Origin: Allium sativum
Taxonomy: Eukaryota; Streptophyta; Magnoliopsida; Asparagales; Amaryllidaceae
DNA length: 64,000 bases
Assembly: GCA_030737875.1 (NCBI GenBank)
Contig: CM060915.1
Span: 904,278,677 to 904,342,676 of the forward strand
Reading direction: 5' to 3'
Below are positions 10,984-21,626 of this stretch, in pieces (the first letter of the stretch is position 1; each line of letters begins with the position of its first letter). The position numbers were made by a program, and so were the translations under genes. Under the pieces are notes generated by a model. The model saw only the letters and a list, made by a program, of their open reading frames with translations, did no database searches and was not told the DNA's origin.

Positions 10984-11209
10984 AGTAGATTCAACTATAC
11001 TAACCCTCTCATAATCGGGCTCTTCGTCCTCCCTTGGATCGAGTTCGTTGGAAAGACGGTAGTGGTGCCTAAGCCAAGTTCAGACGCCATTGATTGCTAC
11101 AAGGAGATGGTCTTGCACAAGAAGCAGAGGCACGTTCTTGCCCTTGTCCTTATTGCGTGCTTTCTTTCATTCTATTGCGTAACAATCTCCAGTGGTTGCT
11201 TGGTCTCCT

Positions 11210-11737
11210 TTAACCGTACCGAACCCATTCTCTGTCGGGAACTTCAGCAAGAGAGACCAAGGTGACATGCAAACCCGAAATTCTGTGAGGAAGGGACGTC
11301 CAGTGAAGAAATTGTAGAAAGAGACAATGTCGATAACTACGAAAATGAGGACTCGGACCGGCTCGATCCCCGTCCCCTAGTTCAACAGGGAGGTCGATCA
11401 TGCCCACTGGGTGATGGGAAGATCCGTTGAAGCCATGGATTGGGGCATGGAAAGGTTTCAAGTCCTTGGTGTCCAACCTCATCTGATCATAGGCGACTTT
11501 GAAGATGATGTTTACTAAACTCCTCAAGTCTATCAATACCCTTCAAACGAAAGCAGAACCAATCTGATATGTGATCATGAGAGGGTCTGTAGTTGGGATC
11601 TCAACTATCGTAGTCTCTCTCTCATGGAAGACGATGTTGTCCAACATTGTTTTCTGATGTTTGGCAGGGATGGACTCGTTCCGGGTAGAGGAAGCTTCAT
11701 AGGTGGCGTGCTTTATAGAGATCACGTACCCCTCCAT
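11210..11737 (-). pseudogene. Aspartic protease region of the Tat element
   Basis: The piece at 11737-11543 ends TTDPLMITYQIGSAFV and the next frame begins MIDLRSLVNIIFKVAYDQM. Tat proteases read (V/I)D(T/N)GSS at this site. Here the active-site Asp is followed by Leu-Arg instead of Thr/Ser/Asn-Gly, so the catalytic motif is lost. A frame change also separates the two pieces. Confidence 0.8.
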
Positions 11738-11888
11738 TTTTCGAAAGCTTTCGTGTGTGGGTATGGCCCACCACAGATAGTGTTGATCAGAATGCCCTGC
11801 CTTTCGTTAGACGGACCTAGAGCCGCCTCAGCTGGTGCCGAAGCTATGGGAAAGGAGGATCCGAGGTTGCTTCAGGAGTAAGAGGGTC

Positions 11889-12089
11889 CTAAACATACTG
11901 ATCATGTCGCTTTTCACTAATAACCTTTTCAATTATGTCCTTGAGTTGACGACAATCATTGGTATTGCGCCCATACATGTCGTGGTATCGACAGTATTTG
12001 CTGGTGTTCTTCTCGCGGTTTGTGAATTCCCTAGAGTGTGGTTTCTTATATTGGAGCATGTTACATATCTCTTGGTAGATCGTCTCCAA
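11889..12089 (-). pseudogene. Nucleocapsid zinc motif of Tat gag
   Basis: A 66-codon frame with KYCRYHDMYGRNTNDC followed by RQLKDIIEKVI. The C..H......C spacing and following Leu/Ile helix are typical of the Tat gag C-terminus. It continues the gag at 12098-12928 but in another frame. Confidence 0.8.
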
Positions 12090-12097
12090 ATCATCAT

Positions 12098-12928
12098 TCA
12101 GCGGAGTATAGGTCTCGTAAGCTTGGTAGCGGCTGGGCTTCTTGGGATCCGCTGGAACCTGATTGTTGTTGCGGCCGTCATGCCTGTCGTAACGCGACTT
12201 TGATTTGTAGGGACCTGCCTCTTACCCTTATCAAAGGGTTCTCCAACCTGTTTCCCTTTGATGTGGTCGTCGATGGTATTAACATACAGGTTGTTGGAAT
12301 GGTCGGTCCGGGAAATTCGGTTATGCCTCGCTTCTTCCTGACACAAGAACTGTCCAGCCTTTTCGTAGAAAGTGTCGAGACTCTCGGGTTGCTTTCTATC
12401 GATCCAGGCCTCGAATTCGAAGGTGGAGACCATGCCTTTTGCATGTTGGAAAAGCACGGTGTGAGGCTTTGGATCATCTACCTCGGCAGGGGCGGTACTA
12501 AACCACGATAGGTAGCTCTTGAGTGACTTGGCGAGTCCTTGGCAAAGATTAGACAGAGTGAGGGCGTTTTTCGCAGTTTGGACATGCACTCTGAATTGCT
12601 TAACCAACACTGTTCCTAGCTGGTCGAAGTTGTTGACAGAATGGGGCGAAAGGCGAGAGAACCAGAGTAGAGCAATACCTGACAAGAAAACCGGGTAACT
12701 CTTGCATTTGAATGGGGCGGTGTCTCGACTAGAGTCCAGTTGCCACCAATAGCGATTTAGGAAGGCACAGGGATCTGTCGTGCCATCATAGAGTGGCATC
12801 TGTGGCATGTTGAAGCGTCGTGGCTTTTCGGCTCTGTGCACGATCCTAGTGAAGGGATTGCGACTTATGTGGGTTTCCCATGAATCATTGATGTTCCCTC
12901 GCATTTTTCTAATGATCCTTCGCACCAT
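12098..12928 (-). pseudogene. Gag (capsid) of the Tat element
   Basis: An open stretch of 276 codons. It contains MPLYDGTTDPCAFLNRYW, DTAPFKCKSYPVFLSGIALL, WFSRLSP, FDQLGTVLVKQF and LCQGLAKSLKSYLSWF, matching the retrotransposon gag core of Tat elements. Sequence upstream to about 13760 looks like the rest of the gag N-terminus but is full of stops. The capsid would package the RNA in virus-like particles. Because the reading upstream is broken, ATG 12928 is probably not the ancestral start. Confidence 0.88.
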
Positions 12929-13829
12929 GTTGGCGAGACATGTCGGATGCGGGTTTGCCAGCGGAATCCATTGGTTTCGACGAACTTCAGAGTTCTATTC
13001 CGCTATTGCCTTCTATGATGCACATCTGGGTCTTCTTCTTCCATGTCATCAACATCTATAGTCGGGTTTTGGTATGGGTGTTGAGGCTGAGTAGGTTGGC
13101 CTGCATCTTGATCTAGAAGTACTTGAGCTTGTGAGGCCGTGTGGAGAGTAGGCCCCTGATTCTGAGCGGCGACAGTTTGATTCTATCGAAGAAGGGGTCC
13201 GTTATTCGGACCCGGTTCGTCATTGATAATCAATCAGAAATGGTCACGATACTGTGTCTCCTCGCTGTAAGTGACAGTAGTTCGGTCTCCATTCCCGTTT
13301 CCATTTCCATTACCATTTCCGTTGGCATGGGCTTCGAAATGAACGACCTTACTGTTGATGAGGCTAAACATTCTTCTTTGATGTGGGCCCCTTGACTTGG
13401 AAGCGAAGGTTTCCGAGATGGTACGTCATGGTCGGGCATTGTTCTGAGCGAGATGAAGTCAAGCGACGATGCGTTGACTTTCCTGGAGTTGGCACATGAG
13501 GTCAATGTTATTTCTCAATGCCTGATTGAGCTCGAGTGTCATACTCTCATATGGCTCATTAAGCGCGTGAATCTACACTTGTGTTGCGGGGGCTTCAGGG
13601 TCCACATGAGGAAGGGTATCGGTTTCGGCCGGGATATCCATCGGTTGAGGTTGTTGAGATGTTCCAGCTTTGGATGCGGCGGAAGAGCCAATCATTGCAT
13701 TCTTCGGTCACTTTGTCATCGTAAGTGGACTTGGCAGGAGGTTAAAAAAGGAACCTGAAGTACATCGGAGTCAAGATGGTGATGTGCGACAAAGAAGTGA
13801 ATCCGAGTTTTCTCAGTGAAAGCACAGAA
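12929..13829 (-). other. Decayed gag N-terminus and leader of the Tat element
   Basis: Between the capsid core and the 5' LTR the minus strand has only short frames, such as 13230-13505. Adjacent to the capsid piece, ANPHPTCLANMVRRI resembles the run-in of Tat gag. I see no clear primer binding site. Confidence 0.45.
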
Positions 13830-14606
13830 TGTTGATGACAAAATATGTCGTGAACACCCAAAATTCTTAGTTACTTAAGAATTATAGTTTCGTGTGGAAA
13901 TGTAAGTGCGGAAAGTAGTAAATAACACAAGAGATTTATAGTGGTTCGTTCCCGTGAGGGACCTACGTCCACTTTGGAAGAGTCGTTGGATCTTTATTAA
14001 TAACAAAGAGTTACAAGCTTGAGACAATTGCATGACATCCTTTTACATACATTTCTAAGTAATATAAGGTCATAATTGTCATATACAAATATTAGGAAAA
14101 AAACACTTTTTCCCTTCTTCTTCCTCAAAGCATGGATGCCATTAATGACGTCACTTGGAGCTCTCAAAAGATGTCAAATCAACTAAATTCCAACTCCTTT
14201 GAAGTGTGAGCTTGTGGGGTATTTATAGTGGCGTGGTTAGGTGGGAGTTGGTAGGAGTAGGGGACTACATCAGAAATCTCGGATCCCGTAGTGCAGGCGA
14301 CCAAAAACTCGGACCCCCTAGGTTCTTACCAGAAACTCATACCTCTCAGTAGGGTACGAAACTCGTATTCAGTGGGGTACGAGCATTTTTGGAATGAAAC
14401 AAGGTTAGTGAGACCCAAGACTTTCTGAAGTTTAGGGCATTGGTTGTGTGGTGTTTTGAGGAGTGGTGTAGTTCCTGTTTGCGCGACCCCTTCACAGCTC
14501 GTTTCCTTGTCTCCTTGGCAACACTCCTGGCTTTAACATCACGCAATACATTGATTCGAGCGTGTCTTGCGTACTTTTGGTAACCAGACCAAAAGGTCAG
14601 TTAACA
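13830..14606 (-). repeat. 5' LTR of the Tat element
   Basis: Second copy of the LTR at 299-1085, starting TGTTGATGACAAAATATG and ending AGGTCAGTTAACA on the plus strand, with TATA-like TATAAATA on the minus strand at 14220-14227. It differs from the other copy by many substitutions and several indels, so the insertion is old. Confidence 0.93.
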
Positions 14607-14611
14607 ATAAT

Positions 14612-14667
14612 AATATATATTTGTTTGTTATCATCAAACAAAAGTCATAGAATTATTATAGACAACA
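14612..14667 (-). repeat. Sirevirus-type LTR fragment, right end
   Basis: This continues 1-298 after the Tat element: TTTGTTTGTTATCATCAAAC and a final GACAACA match the end of the intact Sirevirus LTRs (39666-39727). No polypurine tract follows, unlike 39728, so this end borders flanking DNA or a changed internal region. Confidence 0.78.
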
Positions 14668-14696
14668 GTAGATACGAAAATCCCAGCCTACCGTTG

Positions 14697-15000
14697 CATG
14701 AAAAATCCCTTACTCGTTGGGCTCTCATGCAAGAATAAAAAATCACCACCTACTGAGGCATTAAAAATCCCTCACTCGCTAGGACAAGAGAAAGCCATCA
14801 CCCATGTGGGCATGAAAAGTCCTCCACCTGTTGAAACAAAAAAGCTCCACTTATTGAGGCAGGAGAAAGCCCTCTCCCGTATGGGAATGAAAATGCCTCA
14901 TCCATTGAAGCACAAGAGAGCCCTCGCTTGTTGAGGCATGAAAAAACCCTCACTCTTTGAGGCATGTAAAAAACCTCACTCACTAGGCCATGAAAAGGCC
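14697..15000. repeat. Degenerate ~30-bp tandem repeat
   Basis: About ten loose units with the core GGCATGAAAA followed by CCCTCACTCGTTGA, most regular at 14920-15000. It is too diverged to define exact unit borders. Chance ORFs run through it on both strands and are not supported as genes. Confidence 0.6.
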
Positions 15001-15712
15001 CTCTAAAACCACTTTTACAAATCCGTAAATAAATAGATTACTTCAAACATCACTTTAAAGATCATCAATTTATCGAAAATCTATTAAAAGAGATCAAACG
15101 AATCTTGCTAGATGATGCAAAAAAGTCCTAAAGTTAGTAGGAAATTAACCCAGATCAAATTAAGGAACAAGAGCCAAAGAAACTTAGTGTCTAAAAGCCC
15201 CAAGACAATTAAGTCTCTATTGATGGTGATTAATTTGTCCCTCAATCATCATGATATCATTACCATGGTAATCGAATTAGAGGCAACAAAATAGATGAGA
15301 TACAACTTAAAACGCGTAAACAACCCTATCGCATTGTGGAAATACATACTAAGATGGTTAAATTAAAAGGCTGAAATGAATCAAACCATAGGTCTACCAT
15401 CTCTAACAAGGGACTCCAATTCCAATCTAACTACTACGAACCTAAGTGCTCTATAAGCATAGTATACAGGAGATAAAGTGCATAAAAAGGTTGCATAATG
15501 AAGTCTCTATTGAAATATAACAACATTTTATTACTACATAACACGTTTGTACAAATTTTCAACTATTCAAATAACGGGTGATGGTACCTGTACAAAACCA
15601 ACCTAGACCCAAAAAATGAAAAGAAATATACAAAGTTTATGTATATCAACCAACAATCAACATTGAAAGATGGGAGATGTACCACTCCTTTGGTGTCATT
15701 TCCAAGTTTAAT
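15001..15712. other. Unassigned AT-rich flank left of the chromovirus
   Basis: No gene, LTR end or terminal inverted repeat is recognisable. It joins with 52847-53148 once the chromovirus is removed. The last five bases (TTAAT) are the target duplication. Confidence 0.6.
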
Positions 15713-15913
15713 TGTAACACCCCGTATTTTTAACTACACTAAAGAGGATAAATTAAAGAATAATTAATTTAATATTAAGAAATAAGGGAAACGGACTACG
15801 TCATTGCATCCATCTCGAAATTCTGGTCAAGATAGACACCTAGTTTGCGTAAAACAGATAATATATGAAGAAGTTACAGACGATAAAATTTTGACATTCA
15901 AACCAGGTATAAC

Positions 15914-15936
15914 TGGCGCACTTCACAAGTGCGCCA
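15914..15936. repeat. Perfect 10-bp-stem palindrome in the chromovirus LTR
   Basis: TGGCGCACTT, three bases CAC, then AAGTGCGCCA. The same 23 bases are unchanged at 23547-23569 in the other LTR, though neighbouring bases differ. It lies about 140 bp upstream of the TATA box. Confidence 0.85.
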
Positions 15937-16075
15937 AGTCAATTTTACACTAGCGCAACTCTAATGTGCGCCCATAGGAGTTTTGGGTATTCGGGCCTTT
16001 TCCAAGTGGGAGGCGACCCGCAACATGATTTACCCTAGGGCTTATGTGGCAGTCAGTTCCAGAGGGTTCTACAGC

Positions 16076-16083
16076 TATAAATA
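16076..16083 (+). promoter_or_regulatory. TATA box of the chromovirus LTR
   Basis: TATAAATA in the context CTACAGCTATAAATACATG, kept unchanged at 23709-23716 in the 3' LTR. It is the best candidate for the U3 promoter. Confidence 0.6.
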
Positions 16084-16690
16084 CATGGCTATTTCTCATA
16101 TTTCTTCATTGGAAATCATGGGAGCCAAATGCTACCGGAGTGCGAACTAAGACAGATCCGTTTTCTTCAAACAATTATCAATTTTGCAAATCAAATTATG
16201 AGATTCGAGCATAGATTCAACACCAACTTCTTTTCTATCATCTTAGCAATCCAATCACAGTGAGCTGGTTATGTCTAGGTTTAAACAAATACAAACAAAT
16301 TATGAGAGACTGTCATTTGGACATGTGTAAACCATGAATCTATGCGATTATCATATCTTATGCTATGTCATGATAGATTTATTTCTCTAGATCCAATTCA
16401 ATTATTATTATTCTACTATGTTATTATTGTGGATCTTGGTTTGTAACTATATTGTGGTTAATATAAATCTATTAATTTGGACAGTTATATCATTGGATAG
16501 ATCTAATCATTTATGCAAATCATGAACATATGTCACCTTGAATTGGTTAGGATTTGATCTAAATGTTTATCTTAATTGCAACTTCTATGACATGCTATGA
16601 TGTGGATTTGTGTAGATCTATTTCTAAACTAGTAGATCTAGTTTATGCGGACACTGAAACTGTTAGTCAGATCTAGATTATCACCTTATG

Positions 16691-16905
16691 TTATCATGTT
16701 AGATCTATTTTAACCCCTATATCTGAATTATGTGATCTAATTTATCACCTTGTGTTATCATGTTAGATCTATTTTAACCTCTAGATCTGAATTATGTGAT
16801 CTAATTTATCACCTTATTTTATCATGTTAGATCTATTTTAACCTCTAAACCTGAATTATGTGATCTAATCCATCACCTTGTGTTATCATGTTAGATCTAA
16901 ACTGA
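16691..16905. repeat. 64-bp tandem repeat in the chromovirus 5' LTR
   Basis: Units start TTATCATGTTAGATCT at 16691, 16755, 16819 and 16883, exactly 64 bp apart, the last one partial. The same array with the same spacing is at 24304-24520 in the 3' LTR. Confidence 0.9.
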
Positions 16906-17355
16906 TTGAACACCTAAATTGTAAATTTAGATCTTGCTATGCTTATTGTGCCATCATAGTTATGGTAGAATCAATTGACTGTCAACCGTTCATCAGTTTT
17001 ATGTCCACCTTGTGATGATGACAATTTCATGTCCATGCCAGTATGTGTGTTCACCTTATTATCATGCTAGTTTATGTTTATGACAAGATGATCATTTTGG
17101 TTATATTCCCATTATTTTCCCTATTATCGTTTATGACTAGGCTATTGTCTAGCCTAGGCATGCCACCAATTTTGTGAGGACGCTAGTTAAGGAATGAGGG
17201 AATAAGTGTTAATAATGGCATAATTTGAATATGAACATTTTTGGATATATAATTCATATTATTGGGTAAAGTAGGTATTAACACCTATAAAAGGAAAGGA
17301 TTAATTAATTTGTTAATTAAATAAAAATGGAATGTCTAGTAATTACAATTAGGAA

Positions 17356-17590
17356 TTGTAATTATACTTATGACACGAGGTTAGGTTGCATTAGTGGTGG
17401 AAGTCTGCCCGGACCCGACCGGCATATCCAGCAGCCACTAATGTTGAACCTAATGTGGGAGGTCTAAGTACGCAAATACGAATCGGGCTAAGACACGAGG
17501 TTAGGCCCAACTATGGAATAAGACTGCCCGAACCTGACCGACATATCTAGCATCCACACGTTGTAGGCCTAATGTGGGAGGTCTAGCCCA
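17356..17590 (+). repeat. Two GC-rich segments with a motif shared between LTR families
   Basis: Two related blocks each run GACACGAGGTTAGG, then CTGCCCGRACCYGACCG, CATATC.AGCA and CCTAATGTGGGAGGTCTA. They stand out from AT-rich surroundings. The same order recurs at 24974-25190 in the 3' LTR, and on the minus strand at 28437-28540 in the unrelated-looking solo LTR. Confidence 0.75.
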
Positions 17591-17832
17591 TTATAAACCA
17601 TAAATGGACATGGTAATAAATTGGACTACTTAACCCAATCTAACCAATAAGGGATTGTTAGAATATGAACTAAAGATAAGGTTAAATAAATCTTGGGTAG
17701 GTGGGTAATATTAGTATATATAGGTCCACAAACTTAACCATTAAATAAACATGCTTGAATCAGTGGGTGGGTTAAGTAGATTTAAGGGGGTGCATAATAT
17801 TTACATATAAACCCATGAACTTAACCTAATAA

Positions 17833-18080
17833 GGTTATGTAATTAAAGACACTTAGTGGTATATATAACCGGTGGAAAATATAAAAGGTTATGTAATTAA
17901 AGACACTAGTGGTATACATAACTGGTGGAAAATATAAAACATTATGTAATTAAAGACACCTAGTGGTATGCATAACCGGTGGAAAATATAAAAGTTATGT
18001 AATTAAGACACCTTTTAGGGTAAGCGTAACCGGTATAGGGCTTTGTAATTAAAGACACCTAGTGGTATACATAGTTAATG
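17833..18080. repeat. ~55-bp tandem repeat in the chromovirus LTR
   Basis: About five units with the core TATGTAATTAAAGACACCTA, each followed by TATACATAACCGGTGGAAAA. The corresponding array in the 3' LTR (25432-25521 and 51679-51835) is the site where the solo-LTR element inserted. Confidence 0.85.
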
Positions 18081-19197
18081 AAAACCTAGTGGTGGATACA
18101 AGACAAATGGGAGAGCTTGTATCATATTGTGTGGGACCCATTTCAGTCCGTAACCCGGAGTAGGTATCAAATAAAGTACTCTGTACTAGGCATAGAAGGG
18201 GCGCGCTTACTGACTGATTGTAAGAGATCCAAATGTGACGGACGGTGTAGGCGGCGCAAACCGACCAAGCCTTGTGCATGCATGGGCCGGGTAGAAGGGG
18301 ATAAGACAACCGTGACACCAGCAGATATGGTCGTGCACATCTTGGGAAATGAAGGGTTGCCACTTTAGGAAGTGATATCTCCTACAGTGGGGCCAGCACA
18401 GGGTATCTACGGAGTAGGGAGCCAATCGATTAAGGTAGTGGTTAGGGTATACTCGGACATATCACTTTAGGAAGTGATATCTCCTACAGTGGGGCCAATA
18501 GAGGGTATCTGCGAAGTAGGGAGCCGATCGGTTAGTGTAGAATTTAGGATACAATTGGACGCATGCCTAAGTCTACCATCTTATAGTGGAAGGGATCATT
18601 TCATTCTAGCTATACTAGTAATAGTGTAGAGTAATCATTAGAGAAGTGTATACACCTTACCTTGACTACCTTGTCACACCTGCCATTTATGTAGTGACCT
18701 CTCTTACCCACTATATATGCCTATCATGTTACTTCTATTTATTTACCGGCTAAAAGTAACTAGACCCGCTAGACTTTATTTCTGATCCTTTTTGTTTCTC
18801 CTTCTTTCTTCCGCCCCCTCCCCCCCAAGGTTCTCTGGGAGAAACACTCAGGCTTAGTCTGGACTCAGAAATCATCTTGCTAGGAGCTACTTCTGAAGTA
18901 TGGCTCAAGTCCTTGTTTCTACTATGGCTTAACTCTTTTAATTGGGGAATTATGTTTTTATATTGTTATATACTCTAATGATGCAAGACAGAAGTTATTT
19001 TATTGTAATGGTCTTTGTGACTGATGGTATTGTGGACTACGGTATTATGTTTTATGTTGAAATAAAAATTTAAATTCCCACTGCTATCTTATTTATATCT
19101 GTCTTGTAATTATTCTGTGTCTGTTTACCTATAACGCTTAACGAAACTTAATGCATTACCTTAGTGAGTGACATTAACGGACGTGGGGTGTCACACT

Positions 19198-19209
19198 TGG
19201 TAACAGAGC
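19198..19209 (+). promoter_or_regulatory. Primer binding site of the chromovirus
   Basis: TGGTAACAGAGC lies two bases after the 5' LTR and matches the initiator-Met tRNA 3' end (TGGTATCAGAGC) at 11 of 12 positions. Confidence 0.8.
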
Positions 19210-19529
19210 TGAAGGTTTCCAGATTGGATACAAAATTTTGAAAATTATTTTCAAAAAGGTTTTAAAAGCATTTTCAAAAGAAAGTTTGTTTTGAAAAACA
19301 TATTCCCCAAAGCCATAGGAAACATCTCTTGATTCTCTGCTTGATTCCTTTTTCTTTTTGTCTGTGGAACCAATCCTTCCCAAATGGTGTCCCCATTGTG
19401 GCATGGTTCCGTAGGAATCTTAAGACTATAGCACATGTCGATGGTCAATGAAGTGCCTAACCTCCATCTGTAGCCGTAGTAGTTTCACTTGCGTCTAACT
19501 TTCTCAAGCTTTGTAAGGATTTCCATGCG

Positions 19530-19880
19530 ATGGAGGCAGCTTTTGAGAGACTAGTTAGCTTATTACACAAATATGGTAAAAAGGAGAATAAGGGAGTTAG
19601 GGTTAAGGAGCACAGCCCATGGATGAGAAAAATGATGGCCCGAGAAGGGAACATAGATAAAGTTCAAAATAAAAAAAGGTTTGGCCCAAGAAAGGACATC
19701 AACAACAACAAAAGAAGGGCGGAAAGAATGACAAGGCTAAGGTAAGAGGAAGTGCCATAGTTGCGAGTGAGAGGGTCACTTGGCCAAGGACTGTAGGAAA
19801 AGGGAGAATGTTTACTTCGTTTGTTGAAAGGTTGGACACTATTCTAGGGAGAGCCCAAGGAAGCAAGGGTAAGGTCGAAG
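19530..19880 (+). pseudogene. C-terminal gag remnant with zinc knuckle
   Basis: The reading 19530-19745 is basic (KKENKGVRVKEH, KKRFGPRKD). In a following frame, near 19752-19797, the translation gives CHSCE, a stop, then EGHLAKDC, a CCHC knuckle with one nonsense change. A second partial knuckle reads VC*KVGHYSRE. Only about 540 bp separate the primer site from the knuckle, far less than a full gag, so most of the capsid coding region is deleted. Confidence 0.75.
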
Positions 19881-19987
19881 GACAAGAACCTCTGGAGGGC
19901 AAGTGAATGCTCTCATGACTAGTGCACCATATAAGGGTAGGAAAGTTCCATGGAAGGCTTAATTTCTCTTTCTAGTCACCCTATTAG

Positions 19988-21289
19988 AACCCTTTTGATT
20001 TTGGCACCTCACATTCATTTATATCAAGTTCTGTAGTTGAATCTCTGCACTTAATTACTAGTATGGTAGTGGATCCCATAGTTATTTTAAACCCAATTGG
20101 TGGTTTGGCTCATTTATCTATGACTTGTCGGGGTATGAAAATATCTGTGTTGGGCATCGAGTTTGAATGCGACACGTATGTGCTCAGCTTTATGGGCTAT
20201 GCGTTGATTCTAGTAATGGATTGGCTTACCACGTATGGTGCCATTCTGGATTGTGAGAAGAGGGTTGTTAGGCTTCTGACTTGTCATGGGAGAACACTCG
20301 AGATTTCGTGTGACCCACAAGGGTCGGTTATGTTTAGTTTCGTAGAGTCTCTTGATGCATTTATCGACGATCTGCAATCTGTTCCAGTAGTCCGAGATTT
20401 TTCCGACGTTTTTGATGTGGTTCAGGGTTTACCACCGAGGTGCGAGATCAACTTTCGTATATATTTGGTGGACAATGCAAAGCTAGTTGCATTGCCAGTG
20501 CACCACATGGCTCCAAGGGAAAGGAGGGCGCTGAGTAAGCAAGTAGGGGAGCTGCTTGAGAAAGGGTTTATCAGACGAAGCATATATGAACAGGGTGCTC
20601 CAGTAGTATTCGCAACCAAGGCGGATGGTTCGCTTCGTTTGTGTGTTGATTATAGAGAGCTGAATAAACTCACTAAGAAGAATAGGCACCTGCTTCCGAG
20701 GATTGATGATTTATTTGATCAGCTTGTTTGTGCCTCGGTATTTTCTCAGTTAGACTTGGCCACGGGGTTCCATCAGTCGAGGGTGGCTGAGGATAGCATA
20801 GATAAGACTACCTTTAGGACTCCGGACGGTTTCTTTGAATGGCTAGTTATGCCTTTTGGGATGACAAATGCACCCGCCTATTTTGTCGATCTGATGAGTA
20901 GGGTGTTTAGGGAGTTCCTAAATAATTTTTTTGTAGTCTTTGTTGATGATATTTTGATCTTCTCCAAGAGCGCAGAAGAGCATGCCCAGCATTTGAGAGA
21001 AGTTTTGAAAACTCTCTGTGACCATCAGCTTAAAGCAAAATTCTCCAAATGTCATTTTTGGAGAAAAGAGGTGAGATTCTTAGGGCATGTGGTCTCTAAA
21101 GAAGGGATAGCTATAGATCCCGCGAAGGTGGTTGCAGTGCAAGATTGGCAGGTTCCAAAAAATGCAACCAAGGTGAGAAGCTTTCTTGGGTTAGCAGTAG
21201 GAAGTTCATTAAGGACTTCGCAAAGATATCAGCCCCATTCACCAGCTGACGAAGAAGAACTTGGCATTCTCATGGGATATAGACTGTGA
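19988..21289 (+). pseudogene. Protease and reverse transcriptase of the chromovirus
   Basis: The open frame starts after a stop at 19985, upstream of the first Met at 20063. It begins with [12 protein letters not shown], the protease active site with Phe in place of Ser/Thr after the Asp. [15 protein letters not shown] follows. RT motifs then come in order: [42 protein letters not shown] and the catalytic [10 protein letters not shown], then [15 protein letters not shown]. After VRSFLGLA the frame shifts, and the polyprotein continues at 21261 in another frame. RT would make cDNA from the element's RNA in virus-like particles. The palm is nearly complete, but the protease change and the shift make the copy inactive. 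Confidence 0.93.
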
Positions 21290-21620
21290 CATCGCTTTCC
21301 AACGAAGGAAGAGGGCTCTGACAACAGCCCCAATCTTGACCTTGCCTGATGGGAATAAGGTGTTTACTGTTTACACTGATGTGTGTGGTACAGGGCTTGG
21401 TGCGGTTCTAATGCAAGAAGGGAAAGTAGTGTGTTATGGAGGTAGACAGTTGAGCGTTCATGAAAAGAATTACCCCACCCATGATCTAGAGCTAGCTGCC
21501 ATAGTGTTTGCGTTAAAGACGTGGCATAAATATTTACTTAGAGAGAAGTTCGAGTTATACACCGATCATAAATCTTTCAAGTATCCGTTCTTGCAGAAGG
21601 ATCTCAATTTAAGGCAATAG
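21261..21620 (+). pseudogene. RNase H of the chromovirus
   Basis: One open piece: the RT connection ([17 protein letters not shown]), then [50 protein letters not shown] and [10 protein letters not shown]. The Asp, Glu and Asp of the active site are present. A stop at 21618 replaces the Gln/Arg before RWMEFLASY. Confidence 0.9.
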
Positions 21621-21626
21621 CGGTGG

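Larger units (their letters stand above)
299..14606 (-). mobile_element. Ty3/gypsy LTR retrotransposon, Tat lineage, decayed
   Basis: The element has two LTRs (299-1085 and 13830-14606), each with TG...CA ends, and a perfect 5-bp target duplication ATAAT at 294-298 and 14607-14611. Coding order on the minus strand is gag, protease, RT, RNase H, a second archaeal-type RNase H, then integrase. A dual RNase H without a chromodomain is diagnostic of the Tat lineage. A 7-kb region between integrase and the 3' LTR holds an antisense ORF, as known in several Tat relatives. Every coding domain has stops or frameshifts, so the copy cannot move by itself. No tRNA primer site was recognised next to the 5' LTR; the sequence there begins TTCTGTGCTTTCACTG. 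Confidence 0.95.
15713..19195 (+). repeat. 5' LTR of the chromovirus
   Basis: A 3483-bp LTR. It includes a perfect palindrome (15914-15936), TATAAATA at 16076, a 64-bp tandem repeat (16691-16905), two related GC-rich segments (17356-17590) and a ~55-bp tandem repeat (17833-18080). Over the first ~250 bp it differs from the other LTR at roughly one base in ten by eye, so this is an old insertion. Confidence 0.93.

Noticed and set aside
14697..15000. CRISPR-like direct repeats
   Set aside because: Units are degenerate, with no constant spacer, in a plant retrotransposon-rich context; better seen as a decayed tandem repeat.
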